The notes beneath the pieces were generated by a model that saw only the letters and a list, made by a program, of their open reading frames with translations, was not told where the DNA came from and did not search any database. Of a stretch of 6,940 nt of DNA, positions 1-6,098 are shown piece by piece. The translations under genes and the position numbers were made by a program. The stretch comes from Pseudorhodobacter antarcticus (GTDB taxonomy: Bacteria; Pseudomonadota; Alphaproteobacteria; Rhodobacterales; Rhodobacteraceae): the NCBI GenBank assembly GCA_945897655.1, contig CAMDHB010000190.1, forward strand, positions 1-6,940, given 5' to 3'. Within the stretch, counting starts at the first letter, position 1. Each line of letters opens with the position of its first letter.

Positions 1-170
1 CAAATCCAACCCGCGACAAGCGATTCACCCGCGAAAAGCCGCGCATCCTGCAAGGGAAGCGCCCCCTTTCCAACCGCCCCAAGACTTGCGACAAGGGGCC
101 ATGTGCGGCCAGCGGGATGGATGATGCTACACCGACATAGCCTGATGCAACATCCTGCCTGCGGTTTGAC

Positions 171-1142
171 ATGGATCTAGCCGAAACCGCCCAAGCCCTG
201 CTGTCGGGCGACCGCCGCGCCCTTGCCCGCGCCATCACCCTGGTCGAAAGCGCCCGCGCCGACCACCGCGCCCAATCCCTCGCCCTCCTCTCCCACCTCG
301 GCACCCGCCGCCAGTCCCTGCGCATCGGCCTGTCCGGCACCCCCGGCGTCGGCAAATCGACGTTCATCGAGGCGTTTGGCCTCCTCCTCACCGCCCTCGG
401 CCTGCGCGTCGCCGTCCTTGCCGTGGACCCCTCCTCCGCCCGCTCCGGCGGGTCGATCCTGGGCGACAAGACCCGGATGGAACGCCTCTCCCGCGACCCC
501 CTCGCCTTCATCCGCCCCTCGCCCGCCCGCCTTGAACTCGGCGGCGTCGCCCGCCGCACGCGTGACGCTGTGGCGCTGTGCGAGGCTTCCGGCTTCGACA
601 TCGTCCTGATCGAAACCGTCGGTGTGGGCCAGTCCGAAACCGTGGTGGCCGCCCTGTGTGACGTGTTCCTGCTGCTGATGGCCCCCGCCGGCGGCGATGA
701 ACTGCAGGGCGTCAAACGCGGCATCATGGAAATGGCCGACCTTATTCTGGTGAACAAGGCCGATGGTGACCTCAAACCCGCCGCCATGCGCACCTGTGCC
801 GACTATGCCGGAGCGCTCCGCCTCCTGCGCCACCGCCCGCAAGACCCGGGTGGCTTCCCCCTCGCCATGACCGTCTCTGCCCATGACGGCACCGGCCTGG
901 CCCCCGCCTGGGACCATATCCAGACCCTCGTCCAGGCCCGCAAAACCTCGGGCCACTGGGACAAGACCCGCGCCGAACAGGCCCGCCACTGGTTCACCGA
1001 CGAAGTCCGCCAAGGCCTCCTCTCCGCCCTGACCCGCGAACCAACCCGTGGCCTGATGACCAGCTTCGGCGACCGCGTGGCCGCAGGCGACCTGCCGCCA
1101 GACGCTGCTGCGGCGGAGTTTCTTCGGCTGTTGGGGCGTTAA
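171..1142 (+). CDS. meaB: Methylmalonyl-CoA mutase-associated GTPase MeaB (ArgK family)
   Basis: This 323-residue protein is a cytoplasmic G3E-type GTPase. Family members act as chaperones of adenosylcobalamin-dependent methylmalonyl-CoA mutase, gating cofactor loading and protecting the enzyme from inactivation during propionyl-CoA (and ethylmalonyl-CoA pathway) metabolism. The visible motifs are the P-loop GTPGVGKST at residues 56-64, the DPSS switch element at 86-89, LGGVARRTRDA around 123-133, ETVGVGQSE at 148-156, the guanine-specificity motif NKAD at 195-198, and an SAHDGTG loop near 236-242. A helical C-terminal tail typical of MeaB follows. Length matches the family, and MDLAETAQALLSGDRRALARAITLVE is the usual kind of N-terminus, so the ATG at 171 is preferred although no strong Shine-Dalgarno precedes it. 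No mutase gene lies in this window. Codons end mostly in C. Identification is firm; the partner enzyme is inferred from the family. Confidence 0.95.
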   Translation: MDLAETAQALLSGDRRALARAITLVESARADHRAQSLALLSHLGTRRQSLRIGLSGTPGVGKSTFIEAFGLLLTALGLRVAVLAVDPSSARSGGSILGDKTRMERLSRDPLAFIRPSPARLELGGVARRTRDAVALCEASGFDIVLIETVGVGQSETVVAALCDVFLLLMAPAGGDELQGVKRGIMEMADLILVNKADGDLKPAAMRTCADYAGALRLLRHRPQDPGGFPLAMTVSAHDGTGLAPAWDHIQTLVQARKTSGHWDKTRAEQARHWFTDEVRQGLLSALTREPTRGLMTSFGDRVAAGDLPPDAAAAEFLRLLGR

Positions 1143-1213
1143 GACGAGATACCCCCTTGGCTGCAGGGCTTTGATCCCACTGCGCAATAGCCCGGGTCGC
1201 GGTGGCGTTTCTG

Positions 1214-1480
1214 TCAGAAGTTCTCAATTCGCCAGGACGCGCCATCGCAGGGGTCAGGGCCTTCCTCCCCAACCCGCATGTCCGTCGTCAAATCGTTGAT
1301 AAGGTCCCAGCCCAGCGTGAAGGATTGCACTGGGTCAACGCCATAGATCTTCTGGAAATCGATGAAACCTTTGACGAAAACGACTGAATAGTAGTCCGCT
1401 TGGCCGCCGTGGCTGCCATCGCAGGTGATGCTGGCCATAACCTCACCGCCACAAACAATCCTCAACCTGACCGCGCTCAT
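1214..1480 (-). CDS. Small hypothetical protein, DUF6968-like
   Basis: This 88-residue protein has no function I can assign. The central run IYGVDPVQSFTLGWDLINDL (about residues 45-64) has the form of the 'G-D-x-x-Q-(A/S)-hydrophobic' helix that I recall from short DUF6968-type proteins, after a beta-rich N-terminal half. That assignment is from memory and tentative. It has no signal peptide, membrane segment or cysteine cluster. The ATG start is supported by an AAGGAAA Shine-Dalgarno about 8-10 bases upstream (near 1488-1494 on the minus strand). The base composition is visibly less C/G-extreme than in the flanking genes, and third positions are less biased, which fits a recently gained or poorly conserved gene. 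It is co-directional with the oxidoreductase upstream, but 112 bp separate them, so an operon is uncertain. A 61-residue reading frame on the opposite strand (1202-1387) looks less protein-like. Confidence 0.65.
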   Translation of the reverse strand: MSAVRLRIVCGGEVMASITCDGSHGGQADYYSVVFVKGFIDFQKIYGVDPVQSFTLGWDLINDLTTDMRVGEEGPDPCDGASWRIENF

Positions 1481-1592
1481 TCATCTGTTTCCTTGCGTGA
1501 CCCGTCAGGTTGAATGGGCTGCGCGCAACGCCATCAAGCCTGCCATTGCGACCTTCACCCAAGATTGATGGTCCCAGCCCCCCAATCCGCCC

Positions 1593-2612
1593 CTACTCCG
1601 CCACCCTAATCAACGTCTTGCCGAAATTCCGCCCCTCCAGCATCCCAATGAACGTCTCGACCATCCGGTCCAAACCATCCGTCACATCCTCACGGTACTT
1701 CACCCGGCCCTCTGCCAGCCATCCCGCCATCGCCTTGTAAAACTCCGGCGCATCGCCCCAGAATTCACCCACGATAAACCCGCGAAACGTCAGGCTTTTG
1801 GTCAGGATCGACCGCAGCAGCAGCGGCGTGCGGTCCGGCCCGTCCGGCAGGCTGGTGGCGTTATAGGTCGCAATCGTGCCGCAGACCGGCACCCGGGCGA
1901 ATGGGTTGAGCAGCGGCAGCACCGCGTCAAAAATCGCCCCGCCCGTCAGTTCGAAATACACATCCACCCCCTTGGGGCAAGCCGCCGCCAGTTGCGCAGC
2001 CATATCGGGCGCGTTGCGGTCAATGCAGGCGTCAAAGCCCAACTCATTGACCACATAGGCGCATTTCTCCGCACCCCCCGCCAACCCAACCGCCCGTGCC
2101 CCGCCTATCCGCGCAATCTGCCCGACCAAAGCGCCGACAGCGCCCGAGGCGGCACCGACCACAACCGTCTCCCCCGCCTTCGGTTTGCCGATATGCTTCA
2201 GCCCGGTATAGGCCGTCATCCCCGGCATCCCCATCACCCCCAGCGCCGTCTGCACCGGCGCGGCCAAGGGATCCAACTTGCGCAACTCGCTGCCCTTGCG
2301 GATCATGTGGTCCCGCCACAGATCATGCACCGCCACCACATCCCCCACCTGAAAGCCCGGATCCATTGACACCAAAACCCGCGCCACCGCCTCGGTCGGC
2401 AGGGACTTCCCCAACTCCGTCGCCGCCGCATAGGACGGCCCCTCCGACATCCGCCCCCGCATATAGGGGTCCAGCGTCAGCCACAGCACCTGCAACAAAA
2501 CCTCCCCCGGCCCGGGGTCGTGCAAAGGGGCGCTTTCCATCCGGAAATCGCTAGGCTTTGGTTTGCCAACCGGCCTTGCGGCCAGAACGATGGTGCGGGC
2601 GGTGACGGTCAT
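1593..2612 (-). CDS. Zinc-independent NADP-dependent MDR oxidoreductase (CurA/PTGR-like)
   Basis: This 339-residue cytoplasmic enzyme belongs to the medium-chain dehydrogenase/reductase superfamily, in the branch containing CurA, YncB and leukotriene B4 dehydrogenase/prostaglandin reductase. Members reduce the C=C bond of alpha,beta-unsaturated ketones or aldehydes with NADPH; the physiological substrate here is unknown. Counting from the ATG at 2612, the motifs are LDPYMRGRM at 47-55 (family N-terminal signature), GMPGMTAYTGL at 128-138, the Rossmann nucleotide-binding loop AASGAVGALVGQIA at 155-168, AGGAEKC at 178-184, EGRVKYREDVTDGL at 301-314 and the C-terminal GMLEGRNFGKTLIRV at 323-337. 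The catalytic-zinc ligands of alcohol dehydrogenases are absent, as expected. The segment YFELTGG (219-225) departs from the YF-(D/E)-N-V-G-G that I recall as usual. A TTG two codons upstream (2618) is possible, but the Shine-Dalgarno spacing favours the ATG. Unlike its neighbours, it uses many G-ending codons. It is divergent from hrpB. Confidence 0.92.
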   Translation of the reverse strand: MTVTARTIVLAARPVGKPKPSDFRMESAPLHDPGPGEVLLQVLWLTLDPYMRGRMSEGPSYAAATELGKSLPTEAVARVLVSMDPGFQVGDVVAVHDLWRDHMIRKGSELRKLDPLAAPVQTALGVMGMPGMTAYTGLKHIGKPKAGETVVVGAASGAVGALVGQIARIGGARAVGLAGGAEKCAYVVNELGFDACIDRNAPDMAAQLAAACPKGVDVYFELTGGAIFDAVLPLLNPFARVPVCGTIATYNATSLPDGPDRTPLLLRSILTKSLTFRGFIVGEFWGDAPEFYKAMAGWLAEGRVKYREDVTDGLDRMVETFIGMLEGRNFGKTLIRVAE

Positions 2613-2621
2613 GGCCAAAAA

Positions 2622-2628
2622 TCCTTTT
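2622..2628 (-). promoter_or_regulatory. Shine-Dalgarno of the MDR oxidoreductase, deciding its start
   Basis: The minus strand reads AAAAGGA here. It lies 9 bases before the ATG at 2612 but only 3 bases before the in-frame TTG at 2618. The 9-base spacing is normal and the 3-base spacing is too short, so translation should begin at the ATG, giving MTVTARTIVLAARP as the N-terminus. Confidence 0.7.
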
Positions 2629-2660
2629 CACATTCAAACCCCAACATGCGCCCAGCACCC

Positions 2661-2692
2661 CGCCTGAGACAAGGGGCAACGCCCCGCAGGCG
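2661..2692. other. Two-part inverted repeat in the divergent intergenic region
   Basis: Outer arms CGCCTG (2661-2666) and CAGGCG (2687-2692) pair perfectly. Inside them, GGGGC (2673-2677) and GCCCC (2681-2685) pair across an AAC loop. The internal loop is asymmetric: AGACAA on one side and a single G on the other. It sits between the start of the oxidoreductase gene and hrpB, so it could be an operator or a leader structure for either gene. No T-tract follows, which argues against an intrinsic terminator. I could not find convincing -35/-10 boxes around it. In DNA this GC-rich, chance inverted repeats are fairly common. Confidence 0.35.
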
Positions 2693-2770
2693 AGGCAAAG
2701 ATGACGCGCGCCAGCGCTCCGCGAGATCACCCCGCTTGGCTTTGCCCCCCGTTCCAGCGATAAACCGCCC

Positions 2771-5192
2771 ATGTCTGAGCCCCTTCCCATCGACGACGCC
2801 CTCCCCGCCCTGCGCGCCGCCATTGCCGCCCACGGCATGGCCGTCCTGCAGGCCCCGCCCGGCGCAGGCAAAACCACCCGTGTGCCCCTTGACCTCCTCA
2901 CCTCCGGCCTGATCACAGGCCGCATCGTGATGCTGGAACCCCGCCGCCTGGCCGCCCGCGCCGCCGCCGAACGCATGGCCAGCACCTTGGGCGAACCCTT
3001 AGGCCAAACCGTCGGCTACCGCATCCGTGGTGAGGCGAAAGTCTCCGCACAGACAAGGATAGAGGTGGTCACCGAAGGCATCCTGACCCGGATGATCCAA
3101 TCCGACCCCGACCTGCCCGGCATCGGCTGCCTGATCTTTGACGAGTTTCACGAACGCAGCCTGAACGCCGACCTTGGCCTGGCCCTCGCCCTTGAAATCC
3201 GCGCCGCCCTGCGCCCCGACCTCGCCCTGATCGTGATGTCCGCCACGCTGGACGCCGCCCCCGTCGCCGCCCTGATGGGCGACGCCCCCCTCGTCACCTC
3301 CGCCGGCCGCGCCTTTCCTGTTGAAACCCGCTGGCTCCCCCGCCCCATCGACCCCTCCCAGCGGTTCGAGGCGGCAATGGCCGGCCTGATCCGTCAGGCG
3401 CTGGAGGATATCCCCCACGGTGGCCTCCTCGCCTTCCTGCCCGGCGAAGGCGAAATCCGCCGGGTCGCATCGATGCTGACCAACGTGCCCGGCTGCACCG
3501 TCCTCCCCCTCGTCGGCGCAATGGAATTCGCCGCCCAGCGTGCCGCTCTTGGCCCGGTCGAGGGGCGGCGCGTGGTCCTTGCCACCTCCATCGCTGAAAC
3601 CAGCCTGACCCTGCCCGACATCACCGTGGTCGTCGATGGCGGCCAAAGCCGCCGCGCCCGGTTCGACCCCAATTCCGGCATGTCGCGCCTTGTGACCGAA
3701 CGGGTGACCCGGGCCGAGGCGGAACAGCGCCGGGGCCGCGCGGGCCGGGTTGCCCCCGGCACCTGCTACCGCCTGTGGACAAGGGGCGAGGAGGGCGGCC
3801 TTGCCCCCTATCCCCCCGCTGAAATCGAGGCCGCCGATCTGACCGGCCTTGCCCTTGAACTTGCCCTTTGGGGCGGCACCGACCTGCCCTTCCTGACACC
3901 ACCGCCACCCGGCCCGATGGCCGAGGCGCGCGCCCTCCTGACCGGCCTTGGCGCGCTGAAGGAGGACCGCATCACCGACCACGGCCGCACGCTGGCGGCC
4001 CTGCCCCTGCATCCGCGCCTCGCCCATATGCTCGCCCTTTCGGGCCAAGGTGCCGCAACCTTCGCCGCCCTTCTGGCCGAACGCGACCCCCTGCGCGGCG
4101 CCCCCCCCCGACCTGCCCCTGCGCCTTGCCGCCATCGCCGACCCCCGCCGATTTGAAGGCGACCACCCCTGGCCGCTGAACCGCCCCATCATCGAACGGA
4201 TCAAGGACGAGGCACGCCGCCTGTCGCGCAGCCCCAAGGGCCCCATCCGCAGCCCCGCCGAAATGGCCGCCCTCGCCTACCCCGACCGCATCGGCCTGCG
4301 CCGCAAGGGCGATGCACCGCGCTGGGTGCTGTCGGGCGGCAAGGGGGCCGCCATGCCCCCCGGCACCCCCTTGGCCAGCGCCCGTCTGATCGTCGCCACC
4401 GATCTGGACGGCGACGCGCGTGAGGCGACTGTCCGGCAGGCCATCGCCCTCAGCGAACCCGAACTGCGCGGCCTTTACGCCGATCAGATCCTGTGGCGCG
4501 ACATCTGCGACTGGTCCAAACGCGAAGGCCGCATCCTGTCGCGCCGTCAGGAATGCTTTGGCGCCCTCGTGCTCGATGACCGCCCCTGGGACGCCCCGCC
4601 CGACGCCATCGCCCGCGCCGCCGTCGAGGGCCTGCGTCAGACGGGCCTCTATTGGACCCACTCCGCCCGCCGCCTCCGCGCCCGCATCGCGCTCGCCCGC
4701 AGCACTGGCTGGCCCGAAGTGACCGATACTGCCCTCCTGGCGGACCCGGCCTGGGTCCTGCCCTACCTGACCCGCATCCGCACCGAGGCCGACCTCAAAT
4801 CCCTCGATCTGACCGAGGCGTTGAAATCCCTCCTCACCTGGGACCAACAAGCCGACCTTGACCGCCTCGTCCCCGCCCATTTCACCACGCCCCTCGATCG
4901 CCGCATCCCCATCGACTATGACGACGCCCGCCCCGGCATCGAGGTTCGCCTGCAAGAGATGTTCGGCGTCACCACCCACCCCGTGGTCGGCGCCGGTCGC
5001 CTGCCCCTGCGCGTCACCCTGCTGTCCCCCGGGCAAAAGACCATTCAGGTCACGATGGATGTTCCGGGCTTCTGGAAATCCTCCTATGCCGATGTCCGCA
5101 AGGACATGCGCGGCCAATACCCCCGCCACCCTTGGCCCGAAGACCCGACCGAGGCGGAACCCACGCTGAAGGCAAAACCGCGGGGGACGTGA
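2771..5192 (+). pseudogene. hrpB: ATP-dependent helicase HrpB, interrupted by a +1 frameshift in a C9 run
   Basis: HrpB is a DEAH-box (SF2) RNA helicase-like ATPase; its exact cellular role in most bacteria is not settled. The first frame (2771-4156) gives 461 residues with all helicase motifs: Walker A APPGAGKTT (28-36), LEPRRLAAR (55-63), DEFH (124-127), SAT (157-159), ATSIAETSLTL (271-281) and QRRGRAGR (319-326). It then ends in a nonsense tail rich in P, R and H. The rest continues one frame over, from about 4101 to 5192, through the HA2-like region and an HrpB-specific C-terminal domain (HPVVGAGRLPLRVTLLSPGQ, PGFWKSSYADVRKDMRGQYPRHPWPEDP). Removing one C from the run at 4101-4109 joins LRGAPPDLPLRLAAIADP in one frame and yields 806 residues, close to the roughly 810-820 usual for HrpB. 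Every other motif is intact and codon use is undisturbed, so this is either a sequencing error, a very recent mutation, or slippage at the homopolymer. If real, the truncated product keeps the ATPase core but loses the C-terminal third. Confidence 0.93.
4101..4109 (+). repeat. hrpB: Run of nine C at the hrpB frameshift point
   Basis: Nine consecutive C follow GCGCGGCG. Eight C would read GGC GCC CCC CCC GAC CTG and keep the frame open to 5192. With nine, the frame becomes CGA CCT GCC and ends at 4156. Homopolymers of this length are prone to both polymerase slippage and base-calling error. Confidence 0.85.
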
Positions 5193-5340
5193 GGCTCCGA
5201 CACCAAAATGGTTTCGCACGCGTGTGCTGCTTCCCCCGCCTCCTTGGCCAAGGCCCTAGCCAAAGGCCACGCAACACCCCGTCAACCCATCTCGATGGGC
5301 CCCATAGCCCCCGGCCAGCGCAGTCTGAAACAGTCCACAT

Positions 5341-5566
5341 GAACCGATGTCGCAGCGGGCGGGGAAACGCGGTGCGTTTTCTTTTCCGCCCAAACCCGGC
5401 GACATGTCCTTGGCCAAGGCCCTAGCCGCAGGCCACGCGATACACTGGCAACCCAACGGACGGGGGCCCCACGCCCCCGGCCAGCGCCCGACCTCCGAAA
5501 GGAGGGCGCTTCTCGCCCTTCAGGTCGGGCGCTGTTCTCTGACGGTTTGGCGGAACCGGTCCATCT
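5341..5566. repeat. Array unit B (226 bp)
   Basis: This is a complete unit. Hairpin 1 has outer arms GGGCGG (5357-5362) and CCGCCC (5386-5391) and inner arms GGAAACGC (5363-5370) and GCGTTTTC (5374-5381), with loop GGT and an unpaired TTTT. The palindrome is at 5408-5419. Hairpin 2 is CGGGGGC (5461-5467) with GCCCCCG (5473-5479). Hairpin 3 has arms GCCCGACCT (5486-5494) and AGGTCGGGC (5522-5530). Its linker (5531-5566) differs from the others more than the rest of the unit does. Confidence 0.85.
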
Positions 5567-5792
5567 GAGGCTTGGACGCAGCGGACGGGAAAACGCAGTA
5601 CGTTTTCTTTTCCGCCCAAACCCGGCGACATGTCCTTGGCCAAGGCCCTAGCCGCAGGCCACGCGATACAATGGCAACCCAACGGACGGGGGCCCCAAGC
5701 CCCCGGCCAGCGCCCGACCTCCGAAAGGAGGGCGCTTCTCGCCCTCCAGGTCGGGCTCTGGCCTCTGTCGTGCGGGTTGAACCAGCCCAACT
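5567..5792. repeat. Array unit C (226 bp)
   Basis: This is a complete unit, nearly identical to B from about 5601 to 5756, with only a handful of differences: ACT/AAT in the spacer, CCCAC/CCCAA in the loop of hairpin 2, T/C in an arm of hairpin 3, and a G/T change just past its end. The first hairpin is slightly weaker here: loop CAGTA, and one A x C mismatch in the outer stem at 5585/5615. Hairpin 3 is perfect: GCCCGACCT (5712-5720) with AGGTCGGGC (5748-5756), enclosing GGAGGGCG (5727-5734) with CGCCCTCC (5740-5747). Confidence 0.85.
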
Positions 5793-5995
5793 GAACCGAT
5801 GTCGCATCGGACGGGAAAACGCAGTGCGTTTTCTTTTCCGCCCGAACCCAGCGACATGTCCTTGGCCAAGGCCCTGGCCGCAGGCCACTCGATACCCTGT
5901 CAACCTAACGGACGGGTGCCCAAAGCCTCCGGCCAGCGCCCGACCCCCGAGGGGAGGGCGCTGTGCTCTGTCGCGCATTCTGAACCAGTCCACCT
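5793..5995. repeat. Array unit D (203 bp, shortened)
   Basis: The unit begins GAACCGATGTCGCATCGG, in which CCGATG and CATCGG form an extra small hairpin. The first hairpin is intact, with inner arms GAAAACGC (5815-5822) and GCGTTTTC (5826-5833). Hairpin 2 is degraded (CGGGTGC / GCCTCCG). Hairpin 3 has lost its right half (about 23 bases). The remainder still folds as GCGCCC (5936-5941) with GGGCGC (5956-5961) around CCCC-CGA-GGGG. The linker ends TCTGAACCAGTCCACCT. Confidence 0.8.
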
Positions 5996-6048
5996 GAACC
6001 GCCGTTGCATCGGGCGGGGAAACGCGGTGCGTTTCCGGATCAGCCCGA
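5996..6048. repeat. Array partial unit E with a complete first hairpin
   Basis: Only the opening of the unit is present. GGAAACGC (6018-6025) pairs perfectly with GCGTTTCC (6029-6036) across GGT. An outer stem TCGGGC (6010-6015) / GCCCGA (6043-6048) is supplied partly by sequence beyond the repeat homology. It lies about 50 bases past the stop of the minus-strand SRPBCC gene, so on that strand it could end transcription. However, it is not followed by a T-tract, so an intrinsic terminator is not well supported. Confidence 0.6.
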
Positions 6049-6098
6049 ATTCCCATGCCGTCAGCGCGGACGCCTCTGAGGGTTCCCAGATGGGCGGC

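Larger units (their letters stand above)
5241..6036. repeat. Imperfect tandem repeat array, 226-bp period, two complete units plus three shortened or partial ones
   Basis: The anchor TCCTTGGCCAAGGCCCT occurs at 5241, 5407, 5633 and 5859, giving spacings of 166, 226 and 226. Measured from the GAACC(G)-type segment that opens each unit (5341, 5567, 5793, 5996), the spacings are 226, 226 and 203. I divide it into A (5241-5340, partial), B (5341-5566), C (5567-5792), D (5793-5995, shortened) and E (5996-6036, start only). In order, a full unit contains a stem-loop with a TTTT bulge, the palindrome CCTTGGCCAAGG, a CGGGGGC/GCCCCCG hairpin, a long GC hairpin, and a linker ending near TCTGAACCAGTCCACCTGAA. 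Compared with B, A lacks about 60 bases and D lacks about 23, both in the region of the long GC hairpin and the linker after it. Central copies B and C are the most alike, as expected for tandem duplication with homogenisation and decaying ends. Function is unknown; candidates are a mosaic intergenic element or structured transcripts. Confidence 0.88.
5193..6098. other. Non-coding stretch of about 900 bases, mostly repeat array
   Basis: This stretch lies between the hrpB stop and the stop of the convergent SRPBCC gene. It has open reading frames on both strands, but none resembles a protein: they are P/R/S/A-rich. The 226-bp repeat period is not divisible by three, so successive units fall in different frames. 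The first 48 bases (5193-5240) are non-repetitive or too diverged to align, and contain a weak GCAC-GCGT-GTGC hairpin at 5216-5227. From 5241 to 6036 lies the tandem array. Positions 6037-6098 are unique sequence in which GCCCGA (6043-6048) can still pair back into the last partial unit. I see no tRNA, rRNA or transposase remnant. Confidence 0.75.

Noticed and set aside
76..99. GCCCC/GGGGC inverted repeat upstream of meaB as a regulatory hairpin
   Set aside because: There are only five pairs with a 14-base loop in very GC-rich DNA, so chance is a sufficient explanation.
166..171. TTGACA as a -35 promoter box
   Set aside because: It overlaps the meaB start codon and has no matching -10 at a useful position for any gene.
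177..1187. Long minus-strand reading frame opposite meaB (336 codons)
   Set aside because: It is a glycine/alanine-rich shadow created by C-ending codons of the real gene and has no recognisable domain.
2616..2618. TTG as start of the oxidoreductase
   Set aside because: Only 3 bases separate it from the Shine-Dalgarno, while the in-frame ATG two codons later has normal spacing.
2999..5219. Long minus-strand reading frames of about 415 codons opposite hrpB
   Set aside because: They are G/A/D-rich with no domain pattern, and lie opposite a gene with complete helicase motifs. They are by-products of high GC.
5357..5391. Intrinsic terminator for hrpB in unit B (stem followed by TTTTCTTTT)
   Set aside because: The T-rich stretch is partly the 3' arm of the stem and the bulge of a larger paired structure, and the GC-rich stem is short. 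It lies about 165 bases past the hrpB stop. It is possible but not supportable as a call.
5486..5530. Tandem CcsR-type 'cuckoo' small RNAs known from Rhodobacter sphaeroides
   Set aside because: Tandem structured units with CCTCC motifs are reminiscent, but the defining CCUCCUCCC loop motif and the adjacent small DUF1127 gene are absent.
5572..5997. Reading frames inside the repeat array as possible repeat proteins
   Set aside because: The 226-bp period shifts the frame in each unit, composition is P/R/A-rich, and the conserved elements are hairpins rather than codons.
5241..6036. CRISPR array
   Set aside because: The repeats are about 226 bp, contiguous and imperfect, with no unique spacers of uniform length and no cas genes nearby.
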